Shown: positions 13,217 to 20,377 of the stretch, one piece after another | Layout of the letters: each line of letters starts with the position of its first letter | How positions within the stretch are numbered: the first letter of the stretch is position 1 | Assembly (NCBI GenBank): GCA_017471125.1 | Contig: JAFUWR010000009.1 | Coordinates: forward strand, 1 to 21,275 | Direction of reading: 5' to 3' | From: Clostridia bacterium | GTDB lineage: Bacteria > Bacillota > Clostridia > Christensenellales > Aristaeellaceae | DNA: 21,275 nt | Program-made: the position numbers and the translations under genes | The notes under the pieces: generated by a model | Database searches by the model: none | What the model was told of the DNA's origin: nothing | The model's input: the letters and a program-made list of their open reading frames with translations, nothing else

Positions 13217-14278
13217 TGCCTCCTCCAGCGCCCTGGCGATCTGCCCGGCGGTGGGGGGACAGCCCATGACGCATTTCGCCGCGCCCTTGCAGCAGCGGCC
13301 CACGCCGAGGCCGTCGAAGGTCCTTCCTTTATAGCCCTGGCCGATGGCGATATCTATGTCGGTGCGGCCCGTGACGTGCAGCGCCCGCACCAGGTTGGCA
13401 AAGCACGCGGAGCAGGCCTGGTCCTGTCGAACGCGCTTCGTGAGCTTCGCCACCTTGCCCGAGGGCTTGATGTAGGCGGCGGCGTCGGAGGGCGCGTTGA
13501 GGGCGACGATGTCGCCAGGGTCGTAGGCGGCCTCGCCGCCGCCGTATTCCGCCGCCAGGGAGATGTAGCCCACCTGGTCCAGGGACAGGCCCATCAGGTG
13601 GGCGGCGTAGGCGTCGGCGGTCACCGGGTCGGTGCAGAGGAACATGCGGTCCGTCTGCACCGGCGTGCCGCCCTCCTCGAAGTCCAGGTCGCCGCAGATG
13701 CTGTCTACCACCACCAGCCCGGGCCTGAGCGCCGCGCCCAGGGCCGCGATGGGCTTGGTCAGCCCCATGGCGTGGAACCGGCGCTTCTCCCGGTCGGGGA
13801 TGCAGCCCTTCAAATTCTTGAGGGCGCAGGTCATCCGCGTCTGACAGTGGCCCTTCAGCACCGGCAGGTCCACCAGCAGCCCCGCGTCCAGCGCCCGGCG
13901 GCAGACGTCGATCTTCCCGACGGGGGTGTCCACGGGCCGCGTCTCGTCCTTCTTCAAGTCGTAGAACGGCACGTCCCACTTGTCGCAGACCGCCTCGAGG
14001 CCCGACGCCCGCAGGGCGCTCATGGTCCTGTCGCCCACCCAGCTGCTCTCGATGACGCTGATGTCCCGGACGCCGTGGGCGCGGAAGTACTCGACGCAGC
14101 CGGACACGACGCCGGGATGGGTCACGGCCCCGTCCTCGGGCCTGCCGGTGACCACCAGGTTCGGCTTCAAGGCCACGCTGCCGCCGGCGGGCACCCGCGC
14201 GATGGCGTTCGCGGCGGTGAGCAGGCGCAGGGTCATGTCGTGGGCGTCCCTGCCGTAGATTTGATAGATCTTCTCCAT
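13214..14278 (-). CDS. DUF362-domain protein with C-terminal cysteine cluster
   Basis: 354 aa. The N-terminal two thirds is a DUF362 domain: VALKPNLVVTGRPEDGAVTH (35-54), ISVIESSWVGD (73-83), LVDLPVLKGHCQTRMTCALK (135-154) with NLKGCIPD (155-162), and VVVDSICGDLDFEEGG (189-204). The last 70 residues hold C289-x2-C292 and then C329, C330, C336 and C340 in GVGRCCKGAAKCVMGCPPTA (325-344), which looks like a 4Fe-4S or other metal site. The DUF362 function is not known; many members are fused to ferredoxin domains. ATG 14276-14278 follows GAGGTG and lies one base after the EamA stop. It is the last gene of the operon. Confidence 0.85.
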   Translation of the reverse strand: MEKIYQIYGRDAHDMTLRLLTAANAIARVPAGGSVALKPNLVVTGRPEDGAVTHPGVVSGCVEYFRAHGVRDISVIESSWVGDRTMSALRASGLEAVCDKWDVPFYDLKKDETRPVDTPVGKIDVCRRALDAGLLVDLPVLKGHCQTRMTCALKNLKGCIPDREKRRFHAMGLTKPIAALGAALRPGLVVVDSICGDLDFEEGGTPVQTDRMFLCTDPVTADAYAAHLMGLSLDQVGYISLAAEYGGGEAAYDPGDIVALNAPSDAAAYIKPSGKVAKLTKRVRQDQACSACFANLVRALHVTGRTDIDIAIGQGYKGRTFDGLGVGRCCKGAAKCVMGCPPTAGQIARALEEA

Positions 14279-14279
14279 G

Positions 14280-15128
14280 TCACACCTCGTTGGCCAGCGT
14301 GAAGGCCAGGATCATCGCGCCGCCGACCAATTGCGACGCCGTCACCGGCTCGCCCAGCACCGTCAGCGAGATCGCCACGGCCACCAGCGGGTCGATGTAG
14401 CTCAATATGGCCGCCTCCTGTCCCGGCAGGTCCTTCAATGCCGAGAAGTACAGCACGTAGGCCGCGGCGGTGTGGACGAGGCCCACGCACATAAGGCAGG
14501 CCCAGCCCACGGCGGTCATGCGCTCCAGATGCAGCCCGCCGGTCAGCAGCACGTAGGGCAGCAGCACCAGCGCCGCGCCCGCGAACTGGAGCACCGTGCG
14601 GTCGATGCCGGAGACCCGCTTGATGAACTTGTTCGTCAGCACCACCGTGGCGTACAGCGCCGCCGCCGCCAGCCCGAAGGCCACGCCGCGGGCGTGGTCG
14701 CCGCCGCCGGGGAGACTGCCCACGTTGATGACCAGCACCAGCCCCGCCGTGGAGCCGACGAAGCAGATCACCTGCTTGAGCGTCATGCGCTCGCGGAACA
14801 GCACCGGGCAGGCCAGCATCACGATCACCGGCGCGAAGTAGTAGCTCAGCGTCGCCACCGACACCGTGGTGTACTTGTAGGCCTCAAACAGGAAGATCCA
14901 GTTGAAGCCCATCGCCGCGCCGGACAGGAACAGCAGCGGCAGCTCCCGCCCCATGTCTTTTAGCCGCGGCAGGCGTCCCCGCGCCGCCTGCAAGCCGAGC
15001 AGCGTCACCAGGGCGATGCCCGCCCGGAACAGCGCCACCTCCGCCGAGGTCAGCGGGATGTTCCGAACGAACACCGACAGGGTGCCGTAGATGAACATCG
15101 CGACGATGATGTATAGCTTTGCTCTCAC
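14280..15128 (-). CDS. EamA-family (DMT superfamily) transporter
   Basis: 282 aa with about ten hydrophobic segments in two EamA repeats of roughly 140 residues each, as usual for the drug/metabolite transporter family. Recognisable pieces are the N-terminal IIVAMFIYGTLSVFVRNIPL, ALFRAGIALVTLLGLQA, the end-of-repeat FAPVIVMLACPVLFRERMTL and the second-repeat equivalent YIDPLVAVAISLTVLGEPVT. It is probably an exporter or exchanger for an amino acid or other small metabolite; the substrate cannot be read from sequence. The start is a GTG at 15126-15128, six bases after the PHP gene stop, with only a weak ribosome binding site, suggesting coupled translation. Confidence 0.9.
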   Translation of the reverse strand: MRAKLYIIVAMFIYGTLSVFVRNIPLTSAEVALFRAGIALVTLLGLQAARGRLPRLKDMGRELPLLFLSGAAMGFNWIFLFEAYKYTTVSVATLSYYFAPVIVMLACPVLFRERMTLKQVICFVGSTAGLVLVINVGSLPGGGDHARGVAFGLAAAALYATVVLTNKFIKRVSGIDRTVLQFAGAALVLLPYVLLTGGLHLERMTAVGWACLMCVGLVHTAAAYVLYFSALKDLPGQEAAILSYIDPLVAVAISLTVLGEPVTASQLVGGAMILAFTLANEV

Positions 15129-15134
15129 TCCGAT

Positions 15135-16403
15135 TTACCGGTCCATAGCTTCTCCGTACTCGGCAAACGCTTTGACACGATCGTTCAACGAAGGCCACTT
15201 CGCCGCGGACTTGGCGGTGAACAGGCCGTCGTCGGGGTCGTCGGTGGCGCGCCACTCGTGGGCGATGAGCGCCCAGGTCGCCTCGTAGAGGTTGGCGAAC
15301 TCGGGGTCGCGCTGGGCCTCGCAGACGAAGGACTGCCGCGGCTGGTTGATGTCCTCGCCGGAGATCTGGAACAGGTCGTACTTCTCGCACAGGGCGCGGA
15401 GGCGGCGGAGCTGCTCGCGGGTGTTGCGGCTGGGCATGTAGGTGATGGCCTTGTAGCCCAGCTTGGCCACGTACTCCACCAGCTCGTCCAGGAAGTCGTC
15501 CTCGAACTTCTGGGCGCGCTTGTCGCCGGTGACGCTGTCGCCCACGTCGCCCAGGTAGGCGTAGGCGGGGATGGCGCCCACGTCGTTGGCCAGCTTGAGG
15601 ATGTCGCGCACGTCCGGGCACTCCTCGTCGGCGTCGATGTAGAACCGGCTGATGAGCTGGCTCTTGATCCAGCCGAGGAGGTCGTACATCATGTGGGGGT
15701 TCTGCTCGTCCAGCAGGTAGCCCTCGATCTTCCCGGAGATGGGGAGCTTGAGCTCGTTCTTGATGAAATCCACCAGCTTCTGGCCCTTGCCGATCACGTC
15801 GATCATCTTATACGCCAGGGCGCTGGACAGGTGGCGCTCGGTGACGGAGCCGCCCTTCTTGAAGTTGGAAAGGGGCACCACGTCGGCGTCGAAGTCGATG
15901 GAGATGCCGTACTTGCCCATCATTTCGTTGATGGCGGCGACCATCCGGCGGTTGCGGTCGTTGCGCTTCTCCCGGTAGGGGGCGAAGTATTCGTTCAGGT
16001 ACGCGGCCTTGTCGTGGGGCACGCCGTGGAGGGTCATGTAGACGATGCCCTTCTGGTCGGGGTTGTTGAGCTTCTTGTCCGCGAAGGGCGTGTCCTTGAA
16101 GCTGACCCGGCACTCCAGGCCGATGGTCGCGCCCATGTGCGCCGCCTTCGCCGCGGCCAGGAATTCCTCCGCGCCGGCGATGGAGTCGTGATCCATCAGG
16201 CCGCAGGTGCACAGGCCCGCCGCCCGGGCGAACCACACCGCCGCGGTGGGGGAGTAGGGGGAGAAGGAGTAGGTGGTGTGGATGTGGTTGTTCACGTCCC
16301 GGCCCACCGGCGGCAGCGGCTCGGTGGCGAGCAGGGCCTTCAGGTTCTCCAGGCCGTTTTCGGCGTTCAACAGGGTAAGCAGTTCCTCGCGTGATTTGGA
16401 CAT
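15135..16403 (-). CDS. PHP-domain metal-dependent phosphoesterase
   Basis: 422 aa. After a 36-residue helical lead-in, the PHP metal site appears: NNHIHTTYSFSPYSP (38-52) with H40 and H42, then MDHDS (70-74) with D71, H72 and D73, and IGLECR (94-99) with E97. PHP proteins are metal-dependent phosphoesterases, including histidinol phosphatase-like and trpH-like enzymes. The middle (about 120-290) is a long helical insertion rich in Lys and Asp, and the C-terminal part has GEDINQPRQSF, so it is much longer than HisK or TrpH-type proteins and the substrate is unknown. The frame is open to 16439, but ATG 16401-16403 follows AAGG by nine bases and starts one base after the acyltransferase stop. 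Confidence 0.82.
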   Translation of the reverse strand: MSKSREELLTLLNAENGLENLKALLATEPLPPVGRDVNNHIHTTYSFSPYSPTAAVWFARAAGLCTCGLMDHDSIAGAEEFLAAAKAAHMGATIGLECRVSFKDTPFADKKLNNPDQKGIVYMTLHGVPHDKAAYLNEYFAPYREKRNDRNRRMVAAINEMMGKYGISIDFDADVVPLSNFKKGGSVTERHLSSALAYKMIDVIGKGQKLVDFIKNELKLPISGKIEGYLLDEQNPHMMYDLLGWIKSQLISRFYIDADEECPDVRDILKLANDVGAIPAYAYLGDVGDSVTGDKRAQKFEDDFLDELVEYVAKLGYKAITYMPSRNTREQLRRLRALCEKYDLFQISGEDINQPRQSFVCEAQRDPEFANLYEATWALIAHEWRATDDPDDGLFTAKSAAKWPSLNDRVKAFAEYGEAMDR

Positions 16404-16404
16404 T

Positions 16405-17598
16405 TCAGGTTTCCTTCCTTTCGACCGTGATTTTGTCAATGAGCTTCCTTCCCAGTTTAGCGGCAGGCTTTTCGATCAGGTAGGTCAGCAGCGTCGCCGT
16501 GACGAGCGCCGCTAAAAAGCACAGCAGCGTGTAGTGGAGCTGCCAGGGCATTTCCCCGGCGATCTGGGGGTTTTCCGGCGCGGCGTAGGGCGGGATGCGC
16601 AGGTCCTTGAGCCGCACGGACACCCACTGGTGCCAGATGTAGAAGTTGAAGCTGATGCCGGACAGGAACCGCACGGCGCGGTTCGACAGCACCGCCCGCA
16701 GCGGCGCGAAGGTCAGGCTGCCGCCCAGCAGGATGCCCGCCCCGCACAGCGACAGCAGCCAGCGGCGCCTGAGCTGGCCCGCGCGGATGAGGTCGTAGCC
16801 CGAGGTGAAGCTCTGGGCCTTCATCATTATAATGATGCCCCACACCGACGCGGCGCAGGCGGCCGCCCCCGCCAGCATGAGCAGAGCGCGCCGCTTCTCC
16901 ACCTGCGCCAGCTTCGCGTACAGGTGCGCGGCCAGCATGCCGTTGGCGTACACCACCAGCATGTTGGGCAGGCGGTTGACGAACAGCGTGGTGTCCGGCA
17001 TGGGCAGCGTCCAGATGTACATGAAGCTCAGCCCCGCGCCGGTCATGATGAGCCACGTGACCGCGGGACGCTTCCTGAACACCGGGGCCAGCGCCGGGAG
17101 GATCAGGTAGAACTGCACCTCCACCGCCAGCGTCCACAGCACCACGTTCAGCTGCGAGGCGTTGTAGGAGAAGCTCCACAGGTCGTGGACGAAGAACAGG
17201 TGGGCCAGCAGGTCCTTCATCAGCCGCCTGGGGTCGTTGAAGCCCGGGGCCGAGACGGCCATGACCAGCATCACGACCAGGCAGAACCAGTAGCTGGGCA
17301 GTATGCGCAGGGCCCGGCGGACGTAAAATTCCCGGGCGGGGCGCTCCTTTCCGTTGGCGTAGGGCAGGTAGGCCAGGAAGCCCGACAGCGCCAGCATCAG
17401 GTCCACCAGCAGGTAGCCCGTGCGCACCCAGGGCGTCAGGTCCAGCCGGAAGCCGCCCACGGCGATCACCGGGGCCAGCCAGGACTGCTGCCAGATGTGG
17501 TACCAGCCGATGCCCGCCACGCACAGCACCCGCAGCAGGTCGCCGGCGGCGGCGTAGCTCGGGTCGGGCGGGGCCAGCAGGCGGTCCTTCGCGCTCAT
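16405..17598 (-). CDS. Acyltransferase-3 family membrane protein
   Basis: 397 aa polytopic membrane protein of the acyltransferase 3 / OatA-like family. The first membrane helix has the family's catalytic-type histidine at H34 (AGIGWYHIWQQ), followed by LMLALSGFLAYLPY, YVRRALRILPSYWF, LNVVLWTLAVEVQFYLILPA and near the end SFNFYIWHQWVSVRL and LIEKPAAKLG, all typical of this fold. It probably O-acylates an envelope sugar or lipid; acceptor unknown. The frame is open to 18018 inside the phosphatase gene, but ATG 17596-17598 overlaps the phosphatase stop by four bases (ATGA), indicating coupled translation. No clear ribosome binding site is visible. Confidence 0.9.
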   Translation of the reverse strand: MSAKDRLLAPPDPSYAAAGDLLRVLCVAGIGWYHIWQQSWLAPVIAVGGFRLDLTPWVRTGYLLVDLMLALSGFLAYLPYANGKERPAREFYVRRALRILPSYWFCLVVMLVMAVSAPGFNDPRRLMKDLLAHLFFVHDLWSFSYNASQLNVVLWTLAVEVQFYLILPALAPVFRKRPAVTWLIMTGAGLSFMYIWTLPMPDTTLFVNRLPNMLVVYANGMLAAHLYAKLAQVEKRRALLMLAGAAACAASVWGIIIMMKAQSFTSGYDLIRAGQLRRRWLLSLCGAGILLGGSLTFAPLRAVLSNRAVRFLSGISFNFYIWHQWVSVRLKDLRIPPYAAPENPQIAGEMPWQLHYTLLCFLAALVTATLLTYLIEKPAAKLGRKLIDKITVERKET

Positions 17599-18398
17599 GG
17601 CCGCATGAGGCCCGCGAACGCGCCCTTCAAGCCCGGCGCGGCACAGAGGAAGCCGTCCTTCATGTCGAACGTGAAGGGGTCGCCGAACACGGTGCTCACC
17701 GCGCAGCCCGCCTCCTCCAATATCACCGCGCCCGCGGCCACGTCCCAGGCGTGCAGGCCCAGGTTCCAGTAGGCGTCCTGCCGCCCGCAGGCGGTCTGGG
17801 CGATGCACACGCAGGCGGAGCCCTCGATGCGCAGCCCGCCCGCGGCCATGATGACGCGCTTGATGCGATCCATGTTCACGCCGCGCATCTCCACGTTGGC
17901 GGCGGCCATGTCCGCGGTCACGAAGGCGTGGCGCAGGTCGTCGCATGATGAGGGCTTTACCGGCCTGCCGTTCAGCAGCGCGCCGCATCCCCGCTGGGCG
18001 GTGAACAGCTCGTCCCACTCGGGCAGGTAGATGGCCCCCGCCACCGCCCGGCCCCGGCGCACCAGCCCCACCGACACCGCGTACAGGCCCAGGTGGTGGA
18101 TGTAGTTCACCGTGCCGTCCAGCGGGTCGCAGACCCAGCAGTATTCGTCCCCGGACAGGATGTCCGCCACCGCCGCGTCGTCCAGGCCGTCCTCCTCGCC
18201 CACGAAGCGGTGGTCGGGGAACGCCGCCTTCAAGCGCTCCGCGATCAGCCGCTGGGACTCCCGGTCCGCATTGGTCACGAAGTCGAAGTCGTTGCCCTTG
18301 TGCTCCACCGCCAGCCGGTGGTGGTCCGAAAAGTGCTTCAAAAATTGCCCCGCCTCCCGGGCGATCTCCCCCGCGGCGCGGACAAACCCGTCGTTCAT
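17595..18398 (-). CDS. Inositol monophosphatase-family sugar phosphatase
   Basis: 267 aa, the usual length. The magnesium site is intact: GEEDG (67-71), DPLDGTVNY (91-99) and LHAWDVAAGAVILEEAG (215-231) with D219. The family includes SuhB/IMPase and 3'-phosphoadenosine phosphatases; the Leu in DPLDGT and lack of other markers leave the substrate open. The frame is open to 18521, but ATG 18396-18398 has GGAAGG eight bases upstream and lies about 35 bases after the expected transcription start. It heads a five-gene operon with the acyltransferase, PHP phosphoesterase, EamA transporter and DUF362 genes. Confidence 0.92.
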   Translation of the reverse strand: MNDGFVRAAGEIAREAGQFLKHFSDHHRLAVEHKGNDFDFVTNADRESQRLIAERLKAAFPDHRFVGEEDGLDDAAVADILSGDEYCWVCDPLDGTVNYIHHLGLYAVSVGLVRRGRAVAGAIYLPEWDELFTAQRGCGALLNGRPVKPSSCDDLRHAFVTADMAAANVEMRGVNMDRIKRVIMAAGGLRIEGSACVCIAQTACGRQDAYWNLGLHAWDVAAGAVILEEAGCAVSTVFGDPFTFDMKDGFLCAAPGLKGAFAGLMRP

Positions 18399-18438
18399 GG
18401 TCGTGGCCTTCCTTCGCTTTGTATCTCTTCCGGGTAAT

Positions 18439-18467
18439 ATTATAGCAGGATGGGGGATTTTAGGCAA
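18439..18467 (-). promoter_or_regulatory. Promoter of the phosphatase-acyltransferase-PHP operon
   Basis: Minus strand: -35 TTGCCT (18462-18467), 17-bp spacer, extended -10 TGC-TATAAT (-10 at 18439-18444). It lies 41 bases upstream of the phosphatase start codon. Confidence 0.78.
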
Positions 18468-18480
18468 GAGCGACTGGACC

Positions 18481-18628
18481 AATTGGAATGGGGAATTGAA
18501 AATTGAGAATTGAGAATTCATGTGGAAATCCTTGCGGATTTCTTCGATGATCTATGGGTTTCGATCAAACAGATCCGGAGGATCTGCACCAGCATTCTCA
18601 ATTCTCCATTTTCAATTTTCAATTCATT
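18481..18628. repeat. Heptamer-repeat locus 3: facing GAATTGA-type arrays around a hairpin core
   Basis: Left array 18481-18522: AATTGGA, ATGGGGA, ATTGAAA, ATTGAGA, ATTGAGA, ATTCATG. Right array 18594-18628: ATTCTCA, ATTCTCC, ATTTTCA, ATTTTCA, ATTCATT. The arms are imperfect inverted copies. The 71-base core holds two perfect hairpins: GAAATCC/GGATTTC with a TTGC loop (18525-18542) and CAGATCC/GGATCTG with a GGA loop (18570-18586). It lies between the divergent phosphatase and rpsF promoters. One left unit (ATGGGGA) is identical to the unit of locus 1. Confidence 0.82.
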
Positions 18629-18684
18629 ATACTCCACACTCGGTACGCAACTCTAAAAAATAACACAAAAAGCATGATTCCACA

Positions 18685-18713
18685 TTGAAACCTCCCGATG
18701 TATGCGGTATAAT
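18685..18713 (+). promoter_or_regulatory. Promoter of rpsF-ssb-rpsR
   Basis: -35 TTGAAA (18685-18690), 17-bp spacer, -10 TATAAT (18708-18713). The expected transcription start is near 18720, giving a leader of about 60 bases before rpsF. Confidence 0.85.
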
Positions 18714-18728
18714 ATTCGTTAGCGCATC

Positions 18729-18758
18729 CTTGCCACGGTGTGCCCATCGTGGCCGAAG
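18729..18758 (+). ncRNA. Candidate S6:S18 leader hairpin upstream of rpsF
   Basis: In the leader, GCCACGGTG (18732-18740) pairs with CATCGTGGC (18745-18753) with one G-U pair and a TGCC loop. Just below, CTT (18729-18731) can pair with AAG (18756-18758), leaving CCG (18753-18755) as a bulge on the 3' side if the bottom G-C pair opens. A bulged CCG next to a hairpin is the hallmark of the S6:S18-binding leader described for bacterial rpsF operons, through which the protein pair represses its own mRNA. The lower stem is short, so this is a candidate only. Confidence 0.5.
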
Positions 18759-18780
18759 TCCATAAGGAGGTGAAAATGAC

Positions 18781-19221
18781 ATGAACCAGTATGAAGTCAT
18801 GTACGTTATTGATCCCACGCTGGAGGACAGCGCGAGGGTCGAGCTTATCAACCGTTTTTCCGAGTTGGTGAAGAAGAACGGCGGTGAAGTGGATCGCGTG
18901 GACGAGTGGGGCAAGCGCCGTCTGGCCTACGCCATCCAGTACAAGACCGAGGGCTACTATGTGCTGATGTACATCAAGGCGCCCGCCGAGCTGCCCCGCG
19001 AGATCGAGCGCAACATGCAGATCTCCGACAGCGTGCTGCGGTACCTGACCGTCCGGTACGAGGGCGAGCTGCCCGCCAAGCGCGAGCCCCTGAAGCCCTA
19101 CGCTGCCCGCGAGGCCGCGCCGGCGGAAGCCGCGCCCGCGCCCGCTGAGGCTCCCGTCGCCGAGCCCGCGCCCGCGGCCGAGATCGTGGACGACGAGAAG
19201 CCCGAGTCGGAAGCCGAGTGA
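18781..19221 (+). CDS. rpsF: Small ribosomal subunit protein bS6
   Basis: 146 aa. The bS6 domain covers residues 1-97: MNQYEVMYVIDPTLED, DRVDEWGKRRLAYAIQYKTE (38-57), GYYVLMYIKAP, and ISDSVLRYLTVRYE. It pairs with bS18 on the 30S platform. An acidic Ala/Pro/Glu-rich tail of about 48 residues (98-146) extends beyond the usual 95-100 aa; tails of this kind occur in many high-GC species. ATG 18781 has AAGGAGG ten bases upstream. A tiny out-of-frame ATG at 18776 lies closer but stops after two codons. First gene of the rpsF-ssb-rpsR operon. Confidence 0.96.
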   Translation: MNQYEVMYVIDPTLEDSARVELINRFSELVKKNGGEVDRVDEWGKRRLAYAIQYKTEGYYVLMYIKAPAELPREIERNMQISDSVLRYLTVRYEGELPAKREPLKPYAAREAAPAEAAPAPAEAPVAEPAPAAEIVDDEKPESEAE

Positions 19222-19252
19222 CCGCTGACGCCTATAAAGGCAGGGAATTAGT

Positions 19253-19687
19253 ATGAACAAGGTTATCATGATCGGGAACATGGCCAATGATCCCGAGGCC
19301 CGCACCACCCAGAGCGGAATCTCCCAGTCGACCTTCCGCATCGCGGTGCAGCGCCGCTTTGCCAACCCGCAGGGCGTGCGCGAGACGGACTTCTTTACCG
19401 TCATTGCCTGGCGCCAGACCGCTGACTTCTGCAACCGCTACCTCTCCAAGGGGCGCAAGGTTGCCGTCGAGGGCAGCATCCAGAACCGTTCCTATGATGC
19501 GCAGGACGGCTCGAAGCGCTATGTGACCGAGATCATTGCCGACAGTGTCGAAGCCCTGGGCAGCCGCAGCGAAGAGGGCCAGAGCCGTCCCCGGATGGAC
19601 AACGGCCCCACCCCGCCGCCCGCCCAGCCTGCGCCCCCCTCGATGAACGACTTCACCGAGGTGGACGACGACGAATTGCCCTTCTGA
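19253..19687 (+). CDS. ssb: Single-stranded DNA-binding protein
   Basis: 144 aa. The N-terminal OB fold (about 1-103) starts MNKVIMIGNMANDPEARTT and contains FRIAVQRRF and TDFFTVIAWRQTADFCNRYL. A Pro/Gln-rich linker (106-135) leads to the acidic tip VDDDELPF, which recruits replication and repair partners. ATG 19253 has AGGGA six bases upstream. The position between rpsF and rpsR is the standard Firmicutes order. Confidence 0.96.
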   Translation: MNKVIMIGNMANDPEARTTQSGISQSTFRIAVQRRFANPQGVRETDFFTVIAWRQTADFCNRYLSKGRKVAVEGSIQNRSYDAQDGSKRYVTEIIADSVEALGSRSEEGQSRPRMDNGPTPPPAQPAPPSMNDFTEVDDDELPF

Positions 19688-19763
19688 CCGGCAAGCCGTC
19701 GGGAATTTCTTCTTTGGGAATGTCAGTGTACATCCCCTATAAGCCAAAAAGGAGGAACACAAA

Positions 19764-20018
19764 ATGTCTGAAGATCGTGGCGAACGCATCCGCCGTCCCC
19801 GCGGCCGCAAGCCGCGCAGGAAGGTCTGTGCTTTCTGCGTTGATAAGATCCAGCACATCGATTACAAGGATGTCAATCGGCTCCGCCGCTTCACCAGCGA
19901 GCGCGGCAAGATCCTGCCCCGCCGCATGACCGGCACCTGCGCCAAGCATCAGCGCCAGCTGTCCACCGCCATCAAGCGCGCCCGGACCATCGCCCTGATG
20001 CCCTATGTGTCCGACTAA
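19764..20018 (+). CDS. rpsR: Small ribosomal subunit protein bS18, zinc-binding type
   Basis: 84 aa. Basic N-terminus, then KVCAFCVDKIQHIDYKDVNR (20-39), LRRFTSERGKILPRRMTGTC and AKHQRQL. The CAFC pair together with the downstream C-x2-H (CAKH) forms the zinc ribbon of the C+ form of bS18; many bacteria keep a cysteine-free paralogue for zinc starvation. ATG 19764 has AAGGAGG eight bases upstream. It closes the rpsF-ssb-rpsR operon and is followed by a terminator. Confidence 0.96.
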   Translation: MSEDRGERIRRPRGRKPRRKVCAFCVDKIQHIDYKDVNRLRRFTSERGKILPRRMTGTCAKHQRQLSTAIKRARTIALMPYVSD

Positions 20019-20020
20019 AT

Positions 20021-20068
20021 CGGGCATGCAAAAAGCCTCCGCGTTCGCGGGGGCTTTTTACATGCCGG
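20021..20068. terminator. Bidirectional intrinsic terminator after rpsR
   Basis: AAAAAGCCTCCGC (20030-20042) pairs with GCGGGGGCTTTTT (20047-20059; one G-T pair) around a GTTC loop, with an A-run on one side and a T-run on the other, so it works in both directions for rpsR and the convergent XRE gene. An outer GGCATG/CATGCC pair extends the palindrome. Confidence 0.9.
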
Positions 20069-20081
20069 GACTTCGCGGGCG

Positions 20082-20288
20082 TCAGTAGGAGCGCTTGGGA
20101 TTGTCCGTCTGCTCCAGCAGGTAGTCGATGGAGACGCCGAAGTAGTCCGCCAGCCTAATGAGGGTCTCGTAGTCGGCCTCGTGCGCGCCGGTCTCATAGC
20201 GGCTGATGCTGTTCTGGTTCATGTTCAGGTCCGTGGCCAGTTTCAATTGGGATATGCCGCGCTCTTTGCGCAGTTGCTTCAAGCGCAT
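20082..20288 (-). CDS. Small XRE-family repressor-like protein
   Basis: 68 aa, a single Cro/CI-type helix-turn-helix domain: MRLKQLRKERGISQLKLATD (1-20), LNMNQNSISRYETGAHEADY (21-40), ETLIRLADYFGVSIDYLLEQ (41-60). No other domain is present. ATG 20286-20288 has AAGGAGG eight bases upstream. It is divergent from a second XRE gene, with a near-perfect palindrome in between that overlaps the -10 boxes for both directions, so auto- and cross-regulation is likely. Target genes are unknown. Confidence 0.9.
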   Translation of the reverse strand: MRLKQLRKERGISQLKLATDLNMNQNSISRYETGAHEADYETLIRLADYFGVSIDYLLEQTDNPKRSY

Positions 20289-20301
20289 GACACATCCCTC
20301 C

Positions 20302-20330
20302 TTGACATGAGTATACCAAAATAGTATACT
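20302..20330 (+). promoter_or_regulatory. Promoter toward the second XRE gene
   Basis: -35 TTGACA (20302-20307), 17-bp spacer, -10 TATACT (20325-20330). The operator palindrome at 20308-20332 fills the spacer and -10 box. Confidence 0.72.
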
Positions 20331-20353
20331 CAGAATATCCCATTTCGGTATAT
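20308..20353. promoter_or_regulatory. Two operator-like sites between the divergent XRE genes
   Basis: Site 1: TGAGTATAC (20308-20316), 7-base spacer, GTATACTCA (20324-20332), a perfect 9-bp inverted repeat. Site 2: the 19 bases at 20335-20353, read on the minus strand, match the site 1 core (20311-20329) at 14 of 19 positions. Centres are 24 bp apart. An extended -10 for the minus-strand XRE gene (TGG-TATACT, 20310-20318) lies inside site 1 as well. Confidence 0.68.
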
Positions 20354-20377
20354 TGGCGTGGAGGCTGTGGAATACGT

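Noticed and set aside
12362..14302. 646-codon plus-strand open frame overlapping ansA and the DUF362 gene
   Set aside because: It runs out of frame through ansA, across a strong terminator and antisense to DUF362; its product is low-complexity and without family motifs.
18776..18784. ATG ACA TGA mini-frame just before rpsF, close to the AAGGAGG
   Set aside because: Only two codons and overlapping the rpsF start; bS6 starts at 18781 with ten-base spacing, which is acceptable. A role in translation cannot be shown.
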